Source: Sanghuangporus weigelae
Taxonomy: Eukaryota > Basidiomycota > Agaricomycetes > Hymenochaetales > Hymenochaetaceae
DNA length: 64,000 nucleotides
Direction of reading: 5' to 3'
Assembly (NCBI GenBank): GCA_033182465.1
Contig: CP137330.1
Coordinates: 1,178,001-1,242,000 of the forward strand
In this document: positions 34,424 through 46,247 of the stretch, piece after piece
Position numbering within the stretch: the first letter of the stretch is position 1
Layout of the letters: each line of letters begins with the position of its first letter
Notes under the pieces: generated by a model
The model's input: the letters and a program-made list of their open reading frames with translations, nothing else
The model's database searches: none
What the model was told of the DNA's origin: nothing
Program-made: the position numbers and the translations under genes

Positions 34424-36528
34424 CTAATAAAAGCCCGGGACGACGCACCGTCCGATCAAAGATTCACTGAGCTTCACTTCGCGTATCCTACTCTTCAGCC
34501 ATTTCACGATGTCCTCTCCTAGTTGCGTGCAATCGTGCAGTTCCAGAGTTTTCAGCCGGGTCGGATGGCCGGCAGCTGCAATGACAGGAGGCGGTGGAGG
34601 AAGTGTCGGAGGCTGAGCAGGGACTCCCCCGACCAAAGCGTTATGAGGTGCAGGATTGAAAAGCATCCCTGGAATTTGCGCTCCTGCAGCACCAACATCC
34701 ACACCATGCGCGATATTGATGTTAGAACCTGGCATAGGTGGATTTCGAGCTTCAACTAGGGCGACAAGCTTTGAGAGGCTGCCTCCATGCGCTTGACAAC
34801 TTCTCAGCGCAAGGTGCTCGAGTTCCGGAGCCAGCCAAGCTCCTGAATCTTCTTCGACGTGCGAGAGGGAGTCGAGAAGAACATCGAGCGCGGTGTGCCC
34901 AATTTGCAGCGTCTTGACGTGAGGAAGTGCCTCGAGGAAACCCCATGGTGTCAGCCCAGGCGGAGCCTCCCCGTAGTATGGCCCCATACCAAGCTGGCTC
35001 TGATATGCGAGCGAGAGTAATGAAATAGGCGGGGAACTGGAACGAGCTAAGAGGGCTTGAATAGACTCTTCCATCCCTTCTCTATCGATATTGAGAGTCA
35101 GCGACTCCAGAGAAGGAGTGATGAGCGCATCGAGCAACGGAGCCAATGTGAACGCTCCACCAATGTTGAGGGATCTAAGATAGTTAAGCCTGGTTGTCTC
35201 CAATGGAAGTATGGCAGCTTGAGCATTCTGGAAATGCAACGACAAGTGTTCAAGGGTCTGGTTCGAAGAGACAATATGTAGAAGTCGATCGAGTGTCATC
35301 TGCGTACTCGAATGAGTACCCATGCTTGGAGTCGAAAGAGAACGTATGTTAAGTGCTCGTAGATTTCCTGCGATCAGAGGGGATGACCACTTGAACGGGA
35401 CATATTGCAAAGAGACAGAACGAATGTTCGGAAGTGCAATTTCGCGATCAGTGGACGGCAGCCACTGCCACTCGTATGGATAGATATCACCGTCAGAGCG
35501 AACTGGTTCTCCGCTCGATATCTCAAACTCTTCGAGCAACGGGGCATCGCCTTGATTTGAAAACAACTAATTAGTGGACTTATCATAAACCATTACAATT
35601 TGAATACGTACGGACAATGTTTCTCAGTGCAGCCATCGAATCAAACTGCCGATCGAAGCGAAAAACAAAGCGTTTCCAGCGATGCATTTGTTCGGCAAGG
35701 TAAAACATCGTGATATGACCCCAGGATGAACTTGTCAGCGAAGACTGGTTCCTAGTTCGCCAGTGAGATATAGTATCGGCATATGCACTATGAGCTGGAG
35801 TCGGTGGAGGCAAGTTTGGAATGGCATTCTGCATGCCGAGAGGGACGATGTTGATCGGCGGCGCCGGGGGCGGAGGTACATAGTATGGATTTGGGGTAGG
35901 CGGGCCATGATGAAAGAACAGTTCTGTGATAGGCGGTGGGCTGAAGGGTGGTGGCATTGGTGTACCGACACGCCTTCGTTTCTCCTGCGGCGCTGGGATG
36001 TGCAAGTAAACTTCGATGTCGAGGGGCACTCGGCTGCCAGAGCGTTCCAGCCATAGTCGGATCGTATCTGGAGACGAGTTGAGGGTAGTCACCAAACGAA
36101 TCTATTGCCGAGGATCAGATCAACTCTGAAGCTCCTTGTTTTTGGATTTGTCATGAAATACTAACCTTTGACCATATTCTAGGCATGTTCAGAGCGATTC
36201 TGCGCCAGCGCGAACATACCCCCGCGAGGGTCCACGCACAACACGGGACATCCTCGAAGTTCGAGGCGAAGATATGCCGAAGGAGGTCGTCGGGAAGACG
36301 ACGCATGGGGGATAGAAACTCCCTGGAGGCTTTCATCTCGCTCTCGATTCTGCGCTTGTCTTCCTCGAGGGCACTGATAGCGCGTGTGGACTCCGCGATG
36401 AGCTCTTCGAGGGCACGTTGCGCGTCTTCGATCTTCCTTTGTATGTCGGTGGCCTCCTGCTCCTGCTCCTTGAGCCTTCGTCTTCCCTCTTCGAGCTGCA
36501 TTGTTGACGGAGGATGACCTGATGCCAT
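34424..36528 (-). CDS. F-box protein with coiled-coil N-terminus
   Basis: Three exons (36528-36166, 36101-35612, 35550-34424) give 659 residues. The N-terminal 75 residues form a charged coiled coil (GRRRLKEQEQEATDIQRKIE, ISALEEDKRRIESEM), the common Agaricomycete arrangement. The F-box follows: MRRLPDDLLRHIFASNFED, then WTLAGVCSRWRRIALNMPRIW, for SKP1 binding in SCF complexes. The middle has a Pro-rich segment (TPMPPPFSPPPITELFFHHG, NPYYVPPPPAPP). The long last exon carries leucine-rich repeats (SLESLTLNIDREGM, HVKTLQIGHTAL, LKTLELHDCTQLGEDIVKWL) that would select the substrate. An in-frame ATG at 36558 would add ten residues. The substrate is unknown. Confidence 0.85.
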
Positions 36529-36984
36529 TGTGAAGTGAGGAATGCGGTTGGGGCTCAAGTTGAATCAAACGGTGCCCGCGTTCGGTGAGCTGACTTGCCT
36601 TCCTTTTTGGGTAGTCTATCAATTCCCCGTCTCTTTTGTCTCTCCCTCTCTCTCAGGCTACGATTTGAGGCCAGAGCTGGCCCGGTAAAACTCCTGCGAC
36701 TTCGGCGCAAGCTTTCTCGGCGAAATCTAGTATCACAGGAGGTTGATATTCTTATTAAATTGCCAGAATACTTGTGTAAAACAGAACTCTGCATCAATCC
36801 GAGTCTCTCTACAACACCTACATGCATAGGCCGGTCAAAATTATTCTGTTATCTAATCTGCCCAGAGATTATACTTGTCTGTCTCCGAAGCGATCGTGTC
36901 CTCGAACAATTCGCACCAGAACCTCGTCAAAGCTCGTGATTCCTTTACTCAGCAGTCGCGAACCCTTCGTTTGCAATTACCACC
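36529..36984. other. Divergent promoter between F-box and esterase genes
   Basis: This gap separates two divergent starts. Plus-strand frames within it (up to 114 codons) have no domain and overlap the F-box 5' region, so they are not called. Confidence 0.4.
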
Positions 36985-39083
36985 ATGCATATATCTGAAG
37001 AGCTTGCTCAGAGCGCTGAACGTGTTACTGTGCAGACCAGGTTCGGATCTGTCGTCGGAGGTCGAGCTGCTAATGGTTCCGTTGCTTTCCTGGGTAGGCG
37101 ACATTCTCTTATCGGAGTTTGTATATCTTGTCCGATCTGAACGTGATATGCTCTAGAAATCCCATATGCACTACCTCCTAAGCGCTTTGAGAACCCAGAA
37201 GCACTTCCAGTAGACTACAAATACGAAAACAAGGAGTACATTTACGAGTCTGCATGTAAAGTCAACTCGAAGTCGTCACACTCTGCAGTCGTGATCATTA
37301 TTTTTATTTCGTAGATGCTGTCCAGCCTTCAAATGATGGACAAGCAGCAGGTACGAATGCTCTTCATTTCAGTTGACTTCAGCTCATATTTCACTGCTAT
37401 AGGTATACCTGTTGAAGACAAGGTCGGATTCGGTAAACCAACGGAAAATCCGTGGGTCTCGTACCTTATTCTCCCGTCTTCGTCTCATTAACTCTTCTAA
37501 TAGTTTGTTCTTGAATATCATAATTCCTCCATCCTTTGATCCAAACAACTTATCAGCGAAGTTTCCTGTCAAGTTATACATTCACGGAGGGTACGCTATT
37601 GATTTCATGCAGCTCCCATCACACAGATATAGAAACATCGTATGCGTATGCAATGCAGGTTCCTTCAATTCGGTTCTCCGCACGGTCTCAGTGCCCAAGC
37701 CCAATACGTCGCAGCAGTTCGTAATGAGATCTACGTAAACATTGGCTATCGTCTTTCTGCATTCGGGTTCCTCGCCTCCGATAACCCGCGAGTCGAAGGA
37801 AATTTCGGGTTCAAAGATCAATGGCTTGCTCTCGAGTGGATCAAGGCTAATATATCCGCCTTTGGAGGTAAATAGTGTCTGTAATCCCTTCTACAATATG
37901 TATTTATTGAACTTGGCCTTTTCAATAGGTGACCCTGATAATATACAACTTACAGGATTATCTGCAGGTGTTTATGGTTGTAAATGTTCACGAATTCATT
38001 CTTACAATCGTTTCAGGGGCACATTCTGTCCACCAGATTCTTCACCATGCCTCTCGGCTTCCTGAAGGGCAGAAAGCGCCTTTCAGGGGCGCGCGTCTTG
38101 AGTCTAATGCTATAGTGTACGATCTTCATTCTCATCTTCGTCATCCATATGTTAAGCTCTAAAATACGTAGCCTCGCACCAAAGACCCCAGCTGAACTTC
38201 GTCCCCAATTTGCGGCTTTATGCTCTGCGCTATCCATTGACCCTTCCTCTCCAGATGCCCTTGAAACTCTCAAAGATCCGGTTAGGACGCCGTGGCAGGC
38301 TATCACATCTGCCATCGATGATGAGAAGCTGGGTAACCTGGGGACGTTCCGAGGATGCCTTGACGGTTCATGGCTCTCAAGTGATCCGGAGCCAATGACA
38401 TGGCAACGATCTGGCGGATTCTCTCAAGGTCTACGCCGCGCGGGCGTCCAATCCATCGTTGTAGGCGATCTCAAAGAAGAATGGTTCCTCTATGCTATTG
38501 CACATCCAATCCAGACTCCCCAAGACGTGCGGGATAATTTGCTACGGTACTACCCCGATAAATTCACGAATGCGCTTCTCGCGCAATACCCCCCGCTTTC
38601 CTCAAATGCGCCGCAGGAGGAGTGCTTTGAGCGTTTTGGGAGGGTGCTGAGCGACGGGCAGGTTCATTTGCCGGTGCGCCTCCTTGCGCGGGACCTCATT
38701 GCAAGCGGGTTCCCTGTGCTGAGATATGAGATTCGCTGGACTCCTGAGCAAGTGCGTGCTCGCACGAAAGGTATATTCTTCGTCTCTTAGAAAACACCTT
38801 CCGTACTAACTATATTCGTCTTCAACTACCTTTAGGCTATGTTACGCACGCAACAGACCGTGTCTTGTGGTTTTACTATGAACCATGGCTTTTGGAAGAT
38901 CAGAGGCCCATAGCACTATCATGGTTATCCACCGTAGGCAAAGAACTATCCGAGTTCGAAGCCGCTGGAAAGACTCTGAAGAGCGTAAAGCAGATTTTGA
39001 CGTTGCGTGAGGACAAGACGATAGGATGGGATGAGGATCGCCGTTATGATGAACTCATGAAACTTACCACTTCTCTTCCTTGA
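36985..39083 (+). CDS. Type-B carboxylesterase (alpha/beta hydrolase)
   Basis: Ten exons (36985-37093, 37157-37255, 37315-37350, 37403-37451, 37504-37590, 37659-37867, 37929-37967, 38017-38116, 38172-38770, 38836-39083) give 524 residues. Family landmarks: FGSVVGGR and IPYALPPKRF near the N-terminus; PTENPLFLNIIIPP; VKLYIHGGFLQFGS (oxyanion hole HGG); VNIGYRLSAFGFLA; GNFGFKDQWLALEWIKANIS; and TGLSAGAHSV, the nucleophile elbow GxSxG, whose Ser codon sits near the splice joint. DLKEEWF (acidic residue) and GYVTHATDRVLWF (His region) follow. No signal peptide is present, unlike the secreted lipases of this family, so the enzyme is probably intracellular and hydrolyses small esters. The true substrate cannot be read from sequence. 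It ends 37 bases before an alternative start of the next gene. Confidence 0.88.
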
Positions 39084-39196
39084 GCTGAATAGGATGTATA
39101 ATAGCCTGAACTAGCTATGAATGACCGATATAGAGCCTTACAGTGAAAAGACTCAAATTTCTTATCAATATCCATCCAAATCGGCGAAATTTAGAC

Positions 39197-39213
39197 CACG
39201 TGCATTGCACGTG
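39197..39213. promoter_or_regulatory. Paired CACGTG E-boxes
   Basis: Two perfect CACGTG palindromes lie 11 bases apart (39197-39202 and 39208-39213), one DNA helical turn, about 90 bases before the preferred ATG of the NFKBIL1-like gene. CACGTG is the site of bHLH factors (Cbf1/Pho4/USF type). Same-face spacing suggests cooperative binding; this is inference. Confidence 0.5.
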
Positions 39214-39297
39214 ATGTTTGTTTCGTTTCAGCCAAGAGTCTTGATCTCGACAATTCTCATTCAGTTGTCGACGACGCAGGAGAGGCCTTGCAACCTT

Positions 39298-40062
39298 ATG
39301 CTCCTTCCTTCGAGCCCTTCTCCGCCATCAGAGACTCCTGCAAGTCTCTCAGGTCGATTCTTTTTCCCGCCTGGTTCAATTTTAACTCCCGAGCTAAAAC
39401 TACGGACGCTTGAGGACCTTGCTCGCGCAAAACACGATGCCGAACTTAAGCGAATAAGGGATGAGAGAGCTTTTGAGCAGGCTGCTGAACGGGAGGATCT
39501 CGCGGGAGAAAGGGCGTGGCAAGAACGCTTGAGGCGCGAAGACGAGCTTCGTCAAAAACAGCGAGAGCGCGAACGCGAAGAGGCGTTAAAGGGCGAGAAA
39601 CACTGGGTACGATCTGGTGGTGTCCTTGCAGATATAAACGGCCGACGAGACTTGAAACGCACGGCAGAAATACGAAGGATCGTCGAAAAAGAGGACGCGA
39701 AGCGCCGAATCATCGAGCGATGGCAATCCTACGAAAGGGCATGGTTGAATATCATATCGTCTACGGACAAACCTGTGACGTTTGCTGATATGCCGTGGCC
39801 TCTCCTTACTCCGCCTAAATCACCGGACGAATTGCGCAATCCAGCCAAGACTGCTGAGTTTCTTTTCGAGTCCCTTACGCTGGAAAATAATATGACGACA
39901 CGTAGGGAACGACTTCGAACAGCTTTGTTAAGGTGGCATCCAGATAAGCTCGGGAACATTCTTGTGCGTGTGCCTGAGGACGAGTTGAGTGCTGTGAAGG
40001 ATGGGGTCGATGCAGTGGTTATCTCGTTGATGAAGTTACAAGAGGCGGAGAAGGCTCGTTGA
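39298..40062 (+). CDS. Short NFKBIL1-like C-terminal domain protein
   Basis: Single exon, 254 residues from MLLPSSPSPPSE. A charged helix follows (RAKHDAELKRIRDERAFEQA, RLRREDELRQKQREREREE). The C-terminal 110 residues read RIIERWQSYERAWLNII, then PVTFADMPWPLLTPP and RTALLRWHPDKLGN, then a helix ending VVISLMKLQEAEKAR. The IPWP motif followed by LxRWHPDKF and a terminal helix is the C-terminal domain of NF-kappa-B inhibitor-like protein 1 and its many basidiomycete relatives, whose role is unclear (RNA processing has been proposed for NFKBIL1). The HPD resembles the J-domain tripeptide. An in-frame ATG at 39121 exists, but the paired E-boxes fall after it, so 39298 is preferred. A paralogous domain ends the gene at 51048-55250. 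Confidence 0.75.
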   Translation: MLLPSSPSPPSETPASLSGRFFFPPGSILTPELKLRTLEDLARAKHDAELKRIRDERAFEQAAEREDLAGERAWQERLRREDELRQKQREREREEALKGEKHWVRSGGVLADINGRRDLKRTAEIRRIVEKEDAKRRIIERWQSYERAWLNIISSTDKPVTFADMPWPLLTPPKSPDELRNPAKTAEFLFESLTLENNMTTRRERLRTALLRWHPDKLGNILVRVPEDELSAVKDGVDAVVISLMKLQEAEKAR

Positions 40063-40583
40063 TCAAGATTGATCGTCAATTGTGAGTGCACATATATTTC
40101 TAAGCGCTTCAAGATGTAAACGCTTATTGTTTGGCAGACAATAAAATACTTTCGCTTTGTTTGTACTTGCTATCGCGTGTCTTCTATGTGCTATGTTCTC
40201 GCTGTCGTTGCGCATCAAAACGGACTATCAAATGATAATCATTATACAAAAATCTTGATTGCGGCTTGGCCGGGCATACTCTTCAAGTCCGTCGATTGAA
40301 CTCGATCAGAAAGGAATTTGATATTGATTGGGCGTCTATTGACGAAAAAGGTGAGGATGCGGGTGAGACGACGCTGTTATTTCCTTTGAAGGTGGTGCTC
40401 TGTGTTGCGACCATCAGCTTCTGTACTTCAGATCACATCCGTGCTTGGCCGACTCGATTTCAACTCGGTGATGCGACAGAATCTCAAGCCCAGGGTTGTC
40501 AACCATGGTTCAGACAAATAAGCGCTACGGACGATTTTTGACTTACTTTATCCCTCGAACGTGGATGAGCTTGAGCCAGCACG
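40063..40583. other. Intergenic, upstream of the LtrA-like gene
   Basis: No supported gene; a 91-codon plus frame at 40266-40541 has no domain. Confidence 0.4.
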
Positions 40584-43508
40584 ATGGAAGCTCGTCAACA
40601 AAGACCCAGGCCATTTGCGACATTGAGGAAAGAGTCCTCTGCTGATGATAAGTGAGTTTTGAATCTATTGCTTCTATTTACCTGGCCTTAGCAACTCGTA
40701 TAGCGTATCTCTTTACGAGCAGCGGCGGGATAGCATAGTCCCTCTGGTGAGCTCTCCGTTTGTCCCAAAGGCCGGGGATGAGGGACCAGAAGTCGACCGT
40801 GTGAGAACTATGAACTTTACTTTAGCTCAATGATCAACTCTACTAACCTCTCTCTTCAAGGCGTATCACCCCGACGAACTCAAAGTTTACGCTCATGAAG
40901 TTCCGACGAGCGATCTAGTACGTTTACATATTCTCTCTATCATCCCCTCGGACCCTTAAACATCCCCAGCTTCTTGAAATCGCAATGACTACAGCCTTTG
41001 CGAGTTTGACGTGCGTCCACCATCCTTCTCTCGCCTCGCAAGACGTCCATTTTCTCATTTTTCCTCTTTCCATACAGTGATGGAACACCAGTCCTGCGAG
41101 GGTCCGTAAGTCGAGGAAAATACCTCATTAGCCTTCTGTATTCTTATTTCTGTCTCTAGAATCTTACGTCTTATTTATGCTTCTTCGCCATGGTGTGGTG
41201 GGTCTGGGCGAGCCAAGTCGCATACAACGTCCGATTCCGACAGGCCGATTGGGTACACCGCTTCTTCGTCTTCCTCCAGCTCTTCGTCTTTTGCGCTCTC
41301 GCAGCCTTTACGAATAATTTCAACGTCTTCAGTGGACTACGCCAAGATACAATCGATGAAGGACTCGAGTTGAAGTTCAATGTCGACTCGGGTGACGAGG
41401 CACTGGTAAATCAGGTTAAGCGGATCAGACTGAGGTTGCCGACGCTGAATGCCAGAGGAGTATCGATTATAATGGCTTTTAGTCGTCTTGTCCTTCTGGC
41501 CCAATATGCCAATGGTATGTTCTTCGCCATTCTGAACATGACCAATTTTCATGACCCGATTTCAGCCCTGTACCATGTACGACGTAAATATCCCTTCGCA
41601 TGGACTGATCGCAAACTTCCGATAACTGCTTTCCTCGTCCACATTGGCTCCCTATTCTTCTCATTCTTGTGCTATATGACGGCAGCTCTAGTGATCGGAA
41701 GAAACCCTACTCGGGCAGACCAGATTGCCAAACTCATTCTCTGGTTCCTCCCACTCATTGTTGAAGTCGTTATCCATTTCGTCGCAGCCGGTGTTCCGGG
41801 TCGTGTTCGATATCCGGCATCTGCTATCTACGAACGGAGCTCTACAGTCTTCATTATCATCCTCGGTGGTGGCCTTGACAAGATCACTAATGGATTCCAG
41901 TACATAGTAGGAAATGTGTCCATCAGCGGGGAGAGCATCGGTCTGATATTCTGCGGAGTCCTGATCGTAATCTTATTGTTCACCTTGTACTTCGGAACAT
42001 CTGACGGCGATAAGCTCGGCAGCCGCCGGGCACTTGCCTTGTTCTTCTTCAATTACTTCTACTTGTCGGCTCTGATTGTGACACTGCAGGGCATCGCCGC
42101 AATGTTGAAGGTTGGGGTAAGCGGAATTAAGTCTGTTCAGTCTGATGGCAAATGCTGATGCGCTTGCCTTTAGAACCTGAGCAGCGCTCTGGAAGTCGCA
42201 TATCGTTTTGTCGAGATATGCGTAGAGAAGATGTCCGAAAAAGGGCTCGGTCAACAATTAGACGCTTCGGACTTCGATGACCTTTTCATCACGCGATTGG
42301 AGAAAGCGGGTCTCTCCTTGGATCCTTTTCTTGAGCAAGTGAACGAAGGAATCAACACTGCCTTCGTGTTAGGAGATACCAACATTGCACAGAATTACGT
42401 TTATCAGGCCGACGTTTCTATTATGCAGACCATCATGGATGTATGTGATTCAAGGAGTGCTTGAGATCCCCGTACTTATTAACGTGCTTGCGCAGAATTT
42501 CAACGCTTTGCCAGATGAGAACTCCTTCCTTGGTGTTCGTATGGACATATTCCTCGAGAAAAACGCCACAGAGACCAATTTCGTAAATACTACGGAGTAT
42601 CATTGGATAGCGAATGAGGTTATAGCATCAAACGCACGACCTGCCTTGTGGTTTTTTGCGGCTGGTGGTATGATCCTGGTCACTCTTGCACTTATGTGCC
42701 TCTTCAATCGTTGGCCTCGAGGTAAGCAGTATCTTATCTGGGCGACATTCACTCTACCTAGCTTGCTAATGTGTTGATGTTTTCGGCCATGTAGATAGAT
42801 ACGAATGGGGACAAACACTTAGTAGGCTCTTCCTGGGTTGGATCGTCATAATCTTCACTGCAATGGACGTCGGCGCATCCAGTACCATTCTGACAGAAGA
42901 CTTCAATATTGAGGGCTCTCGCATCTGGTTCCTCGCTTCGCATTCATGGGTGTGAGCATTCTAATGTTTTTCTCATTGTGACTGAAATTTTTTATCTTGC
43001 TCTTTCTTTAAAGTCTGCCATTATATGCTTTTGCGCTCCTCGCTGAGCAACTGATTGAGCTTGTATGTGACACTTTCGTTTCGCTTAGTAACACTCTGTC
43101 TGACTTCCATTTCTGCAGGTCTTGCTCCATCTGGCGGGACGATCGTATAAACTAGAAGGCCTCTCACTTTTCTGGAGGAAGGTTCAATACGTCTTCCCAG
43201 GAAATAATGCTCGCTCCGAGTCGCCCACAGGCGATGCAGCCAATGCGCCTGAGACAAAGAGTGCTGATGAGAAAGGAAGAAACGATAAGACCGACTACTT
43301 TGGAACATGGACGACGCCTTCTATGGTCACCAGCCCACCTACCACCGGAGGATCTGTATTCTCCATACCAGAACTTACGGAAGAAGAGAGTGGGGATGAC
43401 ACTGCACGCCTACCCGCTTCGGGTCATCGTCGTGGTTATGCCAGGCAGATGTCGACTGACTACACGGTGAACGAGCCGCTCGTGACGAATGCTGACAGGA
43501 ATTTCTGA
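40584..43508 (+). CDS. LtrA-like (low temperature requirement A) membrane protein
   Basis: Eleven exons (40584-40651, 40704-40800, 40861-40917, 40970-41010, 41078-41105, 41160-42116, 42174-42440, 42496-42721, 42795-42951, 43014-43062, 43119-43508) give 778 residues. After a basic N-terminus (MEARQQRPRPFATLRKESS) comes LLLEIAMTTAFASLTDGTPV and then ten or so hydrophobic segments, including FFAMVWWVWASQVAYNVRF, a typical LtrA W-rich helix with conserved acidic/aromatic residues, and LIFCGVLIVILLFTLYFGT. The long hydrophilic loop (LEKAGLSLDPFLEQVNEG) and a Ser/Thr/Pro-rich cytosolic tail fit fungal LtrA-like proteins. Bacterial LtrA was named for low-temperature growth; the fungal role is unknown. 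Two small exons (41 and 28 nt) encode the conserved N-terminal motif. It is convergent with the GFA array. Confidence 0.8.
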
Positions 43509-43715
43509 CGACGGTCAGGATCCTCCTTAAGTCAGGTGAATGCTGTTTATACAATTCAAGTTTAGAAATAGTAAGGACGCATGATCTGTACGATGGATAT
43601 GTTGAAGCAATACAATTCCATTCTCAAGCTCACAGCTGGCAGTCATCGAGATTGCCGGAGGCATAAGCAATCGCTCAGATCAATGGACATGATCTACTCA
43701 CCCCTAACCCTTTCG

Positions 43716-44192
43716 CTATCTGCTCCTACCATCAAGATGGTTCACTTCGAGGTTCTCCACTTCGATGCCATCGATCATACGAATATTGACACCAACTAGC
43801 CCCATACCAGCCCAGAACATCCAGCTACCGCAGTCCGGGCAAAAGTGATGCGTCGTGGGCCACGTTTTGCTTTTGTATTTCGAGAACTCGTCCCAACCAG
43901 CTGAGCCATCGGTGAGATGGAAGAATTTGTCTCGTCCAAAGCTACAAGTCTTATGCATCAGGTTAGAGCGTTCCTACAGGAGGAATGTAACGTACATGTT
44001 TATTGCTCCGGTCCTGGTGCAGAGCGTGCAGTTACATGACACGGGTTTCTTCACCCCGAGCGGAGGATGTACAAAGTCGAAACTGAATTTGTGGTAGTGG
44101 CAATTGCCCTTGAATGTCTGTAGTTCGATTCCTTCTGGATAGTTTCCGATTGACGGAATTTGTACAGGAGCCGACCATGGGTCGCTGGACAT
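43716..44192 (-). CDS. GFA-domain protein, copy 1
   Basis: Two exons (44192-43996, 43941-43716) give 140 residues of the GFA family (glutathione-dependent formaldehyde-activating enzyme / CENP-V, Mss4-like zinc fold). Motifs: LQTFKGNCHYHKFSFDF, SCNCTLCTRTGA and HHFCPDCGSWMFWAG. In the family the first motif is normally CHCG; here the second Cys and the Gly are replaced (CHYH), so one zinc ligand may be lost. The family is thought to form S-hydroxymethylglutathione from formaldehyde and glutathione, though for most fungal members this is untested. The 54-nt intron sits at the same place as in copies 3, 4 and 6 of the array. Confidence 0.8.
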
Positions 44193-44604
44193 GGCGTCAA
44201 GAGCTGCAAGTACTTTATATATCGCTCATCTGAGAGAAACGAAATATCACCTTTATATTTAAAGCCCAGATGACTCGCACTTTGTTTGACAGGTGCTGAG
44301 TCAAATAGGGGATAGTTGAGACAGCAATCGACTATCTCTTACGAATCATCCCTCAAGCGCGAAATGGAGGATGTCAAATGAAGATCATTTGTTCAGTGAA
44401 ACTCATCTCAACAATGAGATTACGTACCACATTTATAGAACATTGTCAATAGAACCAGCACTTTTGGAGAATACCCCACTCAAATACCCAGGCACTGTAA
44501 GTCGAGAGGTATTTTTTTGGAATAAAATTTAGAAGTCGGAAATGCGCGAGGCATTTGTTGAATACGTCTCGTTACTTGGAAGAGAAAATCAGAAACACGA
44601 TAGT
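44193..44604. other. Spacer in the GFA array
   Basis: AT-rich, no frame of note. It should contain the promoter of copy 1. Confidence 0.4.
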
Positions 44605-44760
44605 TTATTGTCTGAGACCCTGGCTCAAAATGTACGGTTGCAAGATACGGATATCTTCAAGTAAAAGGGGCGCAGAGCAAAAGTCGAATTCCGGATGACA
44701 GCCTCCTTTGAATGGTCCGATTTCAGTTCCTTCATTCACGACAACTTCCCGTTCGAGACG
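44605..44760 (-). pseudogene. GFA exon-1 fragment
   Basis: EGTEIGPFKGGCHPEFDF aligns with EGIELQTFKGNCHYHKFSF of copy 1. Only this N-terminal part remains and the Cys motifs further on are absent. It is a decayed array member. Confidence 0.55.
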
Positions 44761-44989
44761 ATTGGGCTCGGAAAACAGACATGATAATATTAATGCCTTT
44801 GTGCAGACCAACTAGGTCTGCTCCACATCATATACATCGGATGTTAGTCTGCAACTGGAGCATGAATTGATATGGGGATTGAGATCAAAGTGATTATTTG
44901 AGACGAACTTGAAAGACAGGATGACTTGATGACCGTTGCCAGTGATTCGATTCTGAGAAAAAATAATCGCCGTGATCGACATTTTGAAA

Positions 44990-45510
44990 CTCAGAATATC
45001 CATGTTTGGTAAATATCACATGTCGTTTCGTTGCAAGTTCATCCTTACGGAAGACCGCGAACGTCAAAATGCTCACACTGAGTTTCTCAGTCTCTATGTC
45101 ATCAAACATACGAACATTGACGATGACCTGGTCCTTGCTGGTCTCGAACATGTAACAATCGCGAGCAGGGCAAAAGCAATGCGTCGACGTCTTTCTCTTG
45201 TTTTCGAAACGGGATAGTTCGCCAATGCTCGCCAAATTATCGCCCATGCGAAACATTTCTAGAGAACCCGAGCTTGACGCAGAATCCGAGCGTGCTTAAG
45301 CTTTCCAGGAAAGGAGAGATGAAAGATGGCACGAACATGAACAGAGCATCGGTCGTGGTGCAGAACGTACAGATGCAGGACGTCGGTTTCTTCACGTCCA
45401 GAGCTGGAACTTGAATGCGAAGGCGAATTTATGGCAACGTCGTTGTCCTTTGTACGTGAGTAACTCGGCACCTTCGTACGGTAGCACATCTGCCTCGCCG
45501 ATCGGATTCG
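44990..45510 (-). pseudogene. Degenerate GFA gene
   Basis: The 5' part reads ELLTYKGQRRCHKFAFAFK and, after a frame change, DVKKPTSCICTFCTTTDALF. The 3' part reads SIGELSRFENKRKTSTHCFC and VNVRMFDDIETEKLSV. Order and spacing match the two exons of the intact copies, but the first part is out of frame between motifs and the third zinc motif (FCPxCG) is FCPARD. The gene is not functional as it stands. Confidence 0.65.
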
Positions 45511-45774
45511 ACAGACATGTTTGTCAATGACGGAAGAGCCGCGACTCCATATCTTGACTTGGTTCTAAAGTCTTGTCTCTTGGCGACTCGTGCCGATACG
45601 GCAATGACCAGAATCGATTCTCTATGTCTTTATCTTCAACAGGTGAAGCATTATTCCTGTTCCTTGCAGCCTATATACCAATTCCTTCCTTAAGATTCGA
45701 TCTGTACGTATCCCTCATCAGTCATTATTTTAGCATTTTCCTGAAGGGTTCCTTACTGATTACCAACGACGATT

Positions 45775-46247
45775 TCACAGGAGTCGTGCACCATCAAACT
45801 TCTCGATCTTAAGCTTCTCAATATCCACATTTTCGAGCGTCCGCACATTTGCACTAGCACGTCCCAACCCGGTCCAGTACACTTTAATGCCGCATGAAGG
45901 ACAGAAGCGATGGTGTACTTTGGCAGATTTACTGATGAATCCGGTTGGTTCGTCGCCAGTGATGCGGAGCGTGCTTTCGGGGCCATATCTGGTCGGTAAT
46001 ACTCAGATAAATCAACGCGAATGGAATAATTAGGCACGAAGGAGAAAAGGACTGACATATAAAGAGCACCAACGCGTGAGCAATAGCTGCAATTGCACGA
46101 TATAGGTATCTGCACTTCGAGCGGCGGGTGATCGAATTCGAATGTGACTTTTCCGCAGTGGCAGCTGCCCTTGAATGTCTTTATCTCTGCATCATCTGGC
46201 CATTTGCGAAACGGCGGAGGGACGAATACGGGAGTAGCGGACGACAT
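45775..46247 (-). CDS. GFA-domain protein, copy 3
   Basis: Two exons (46247-46057, 45988-45775) give 134 residues. Complete zinc motifs: TFKGSCHCGKVTFEF, SCNCSYCSRVGALYI and HHRFCPSCGIKVYW. It is the most divergent intact member: N-terminus MSSATPVFVPPPFRKWPDDA, and lineage-specific YGPESTLRITGDEPTGF after the intron. Activity is expected to be as for the family (formaldehyde-glutathione adduct chemistry, or simply a zinc-binding fold), in the cytosol. The intron (69 nt) is at the shared position. Confidence 0.82.

Noticed and set aside
38520-38600. RYYPDKFTNALLAQ in the esterase, resembling the NFKBIL1-like RWHPDKF motif
   Set aside because: It lies inside a normal carboxylesterase C-terminal region and none of the other domain motifs are present; chance similarity.
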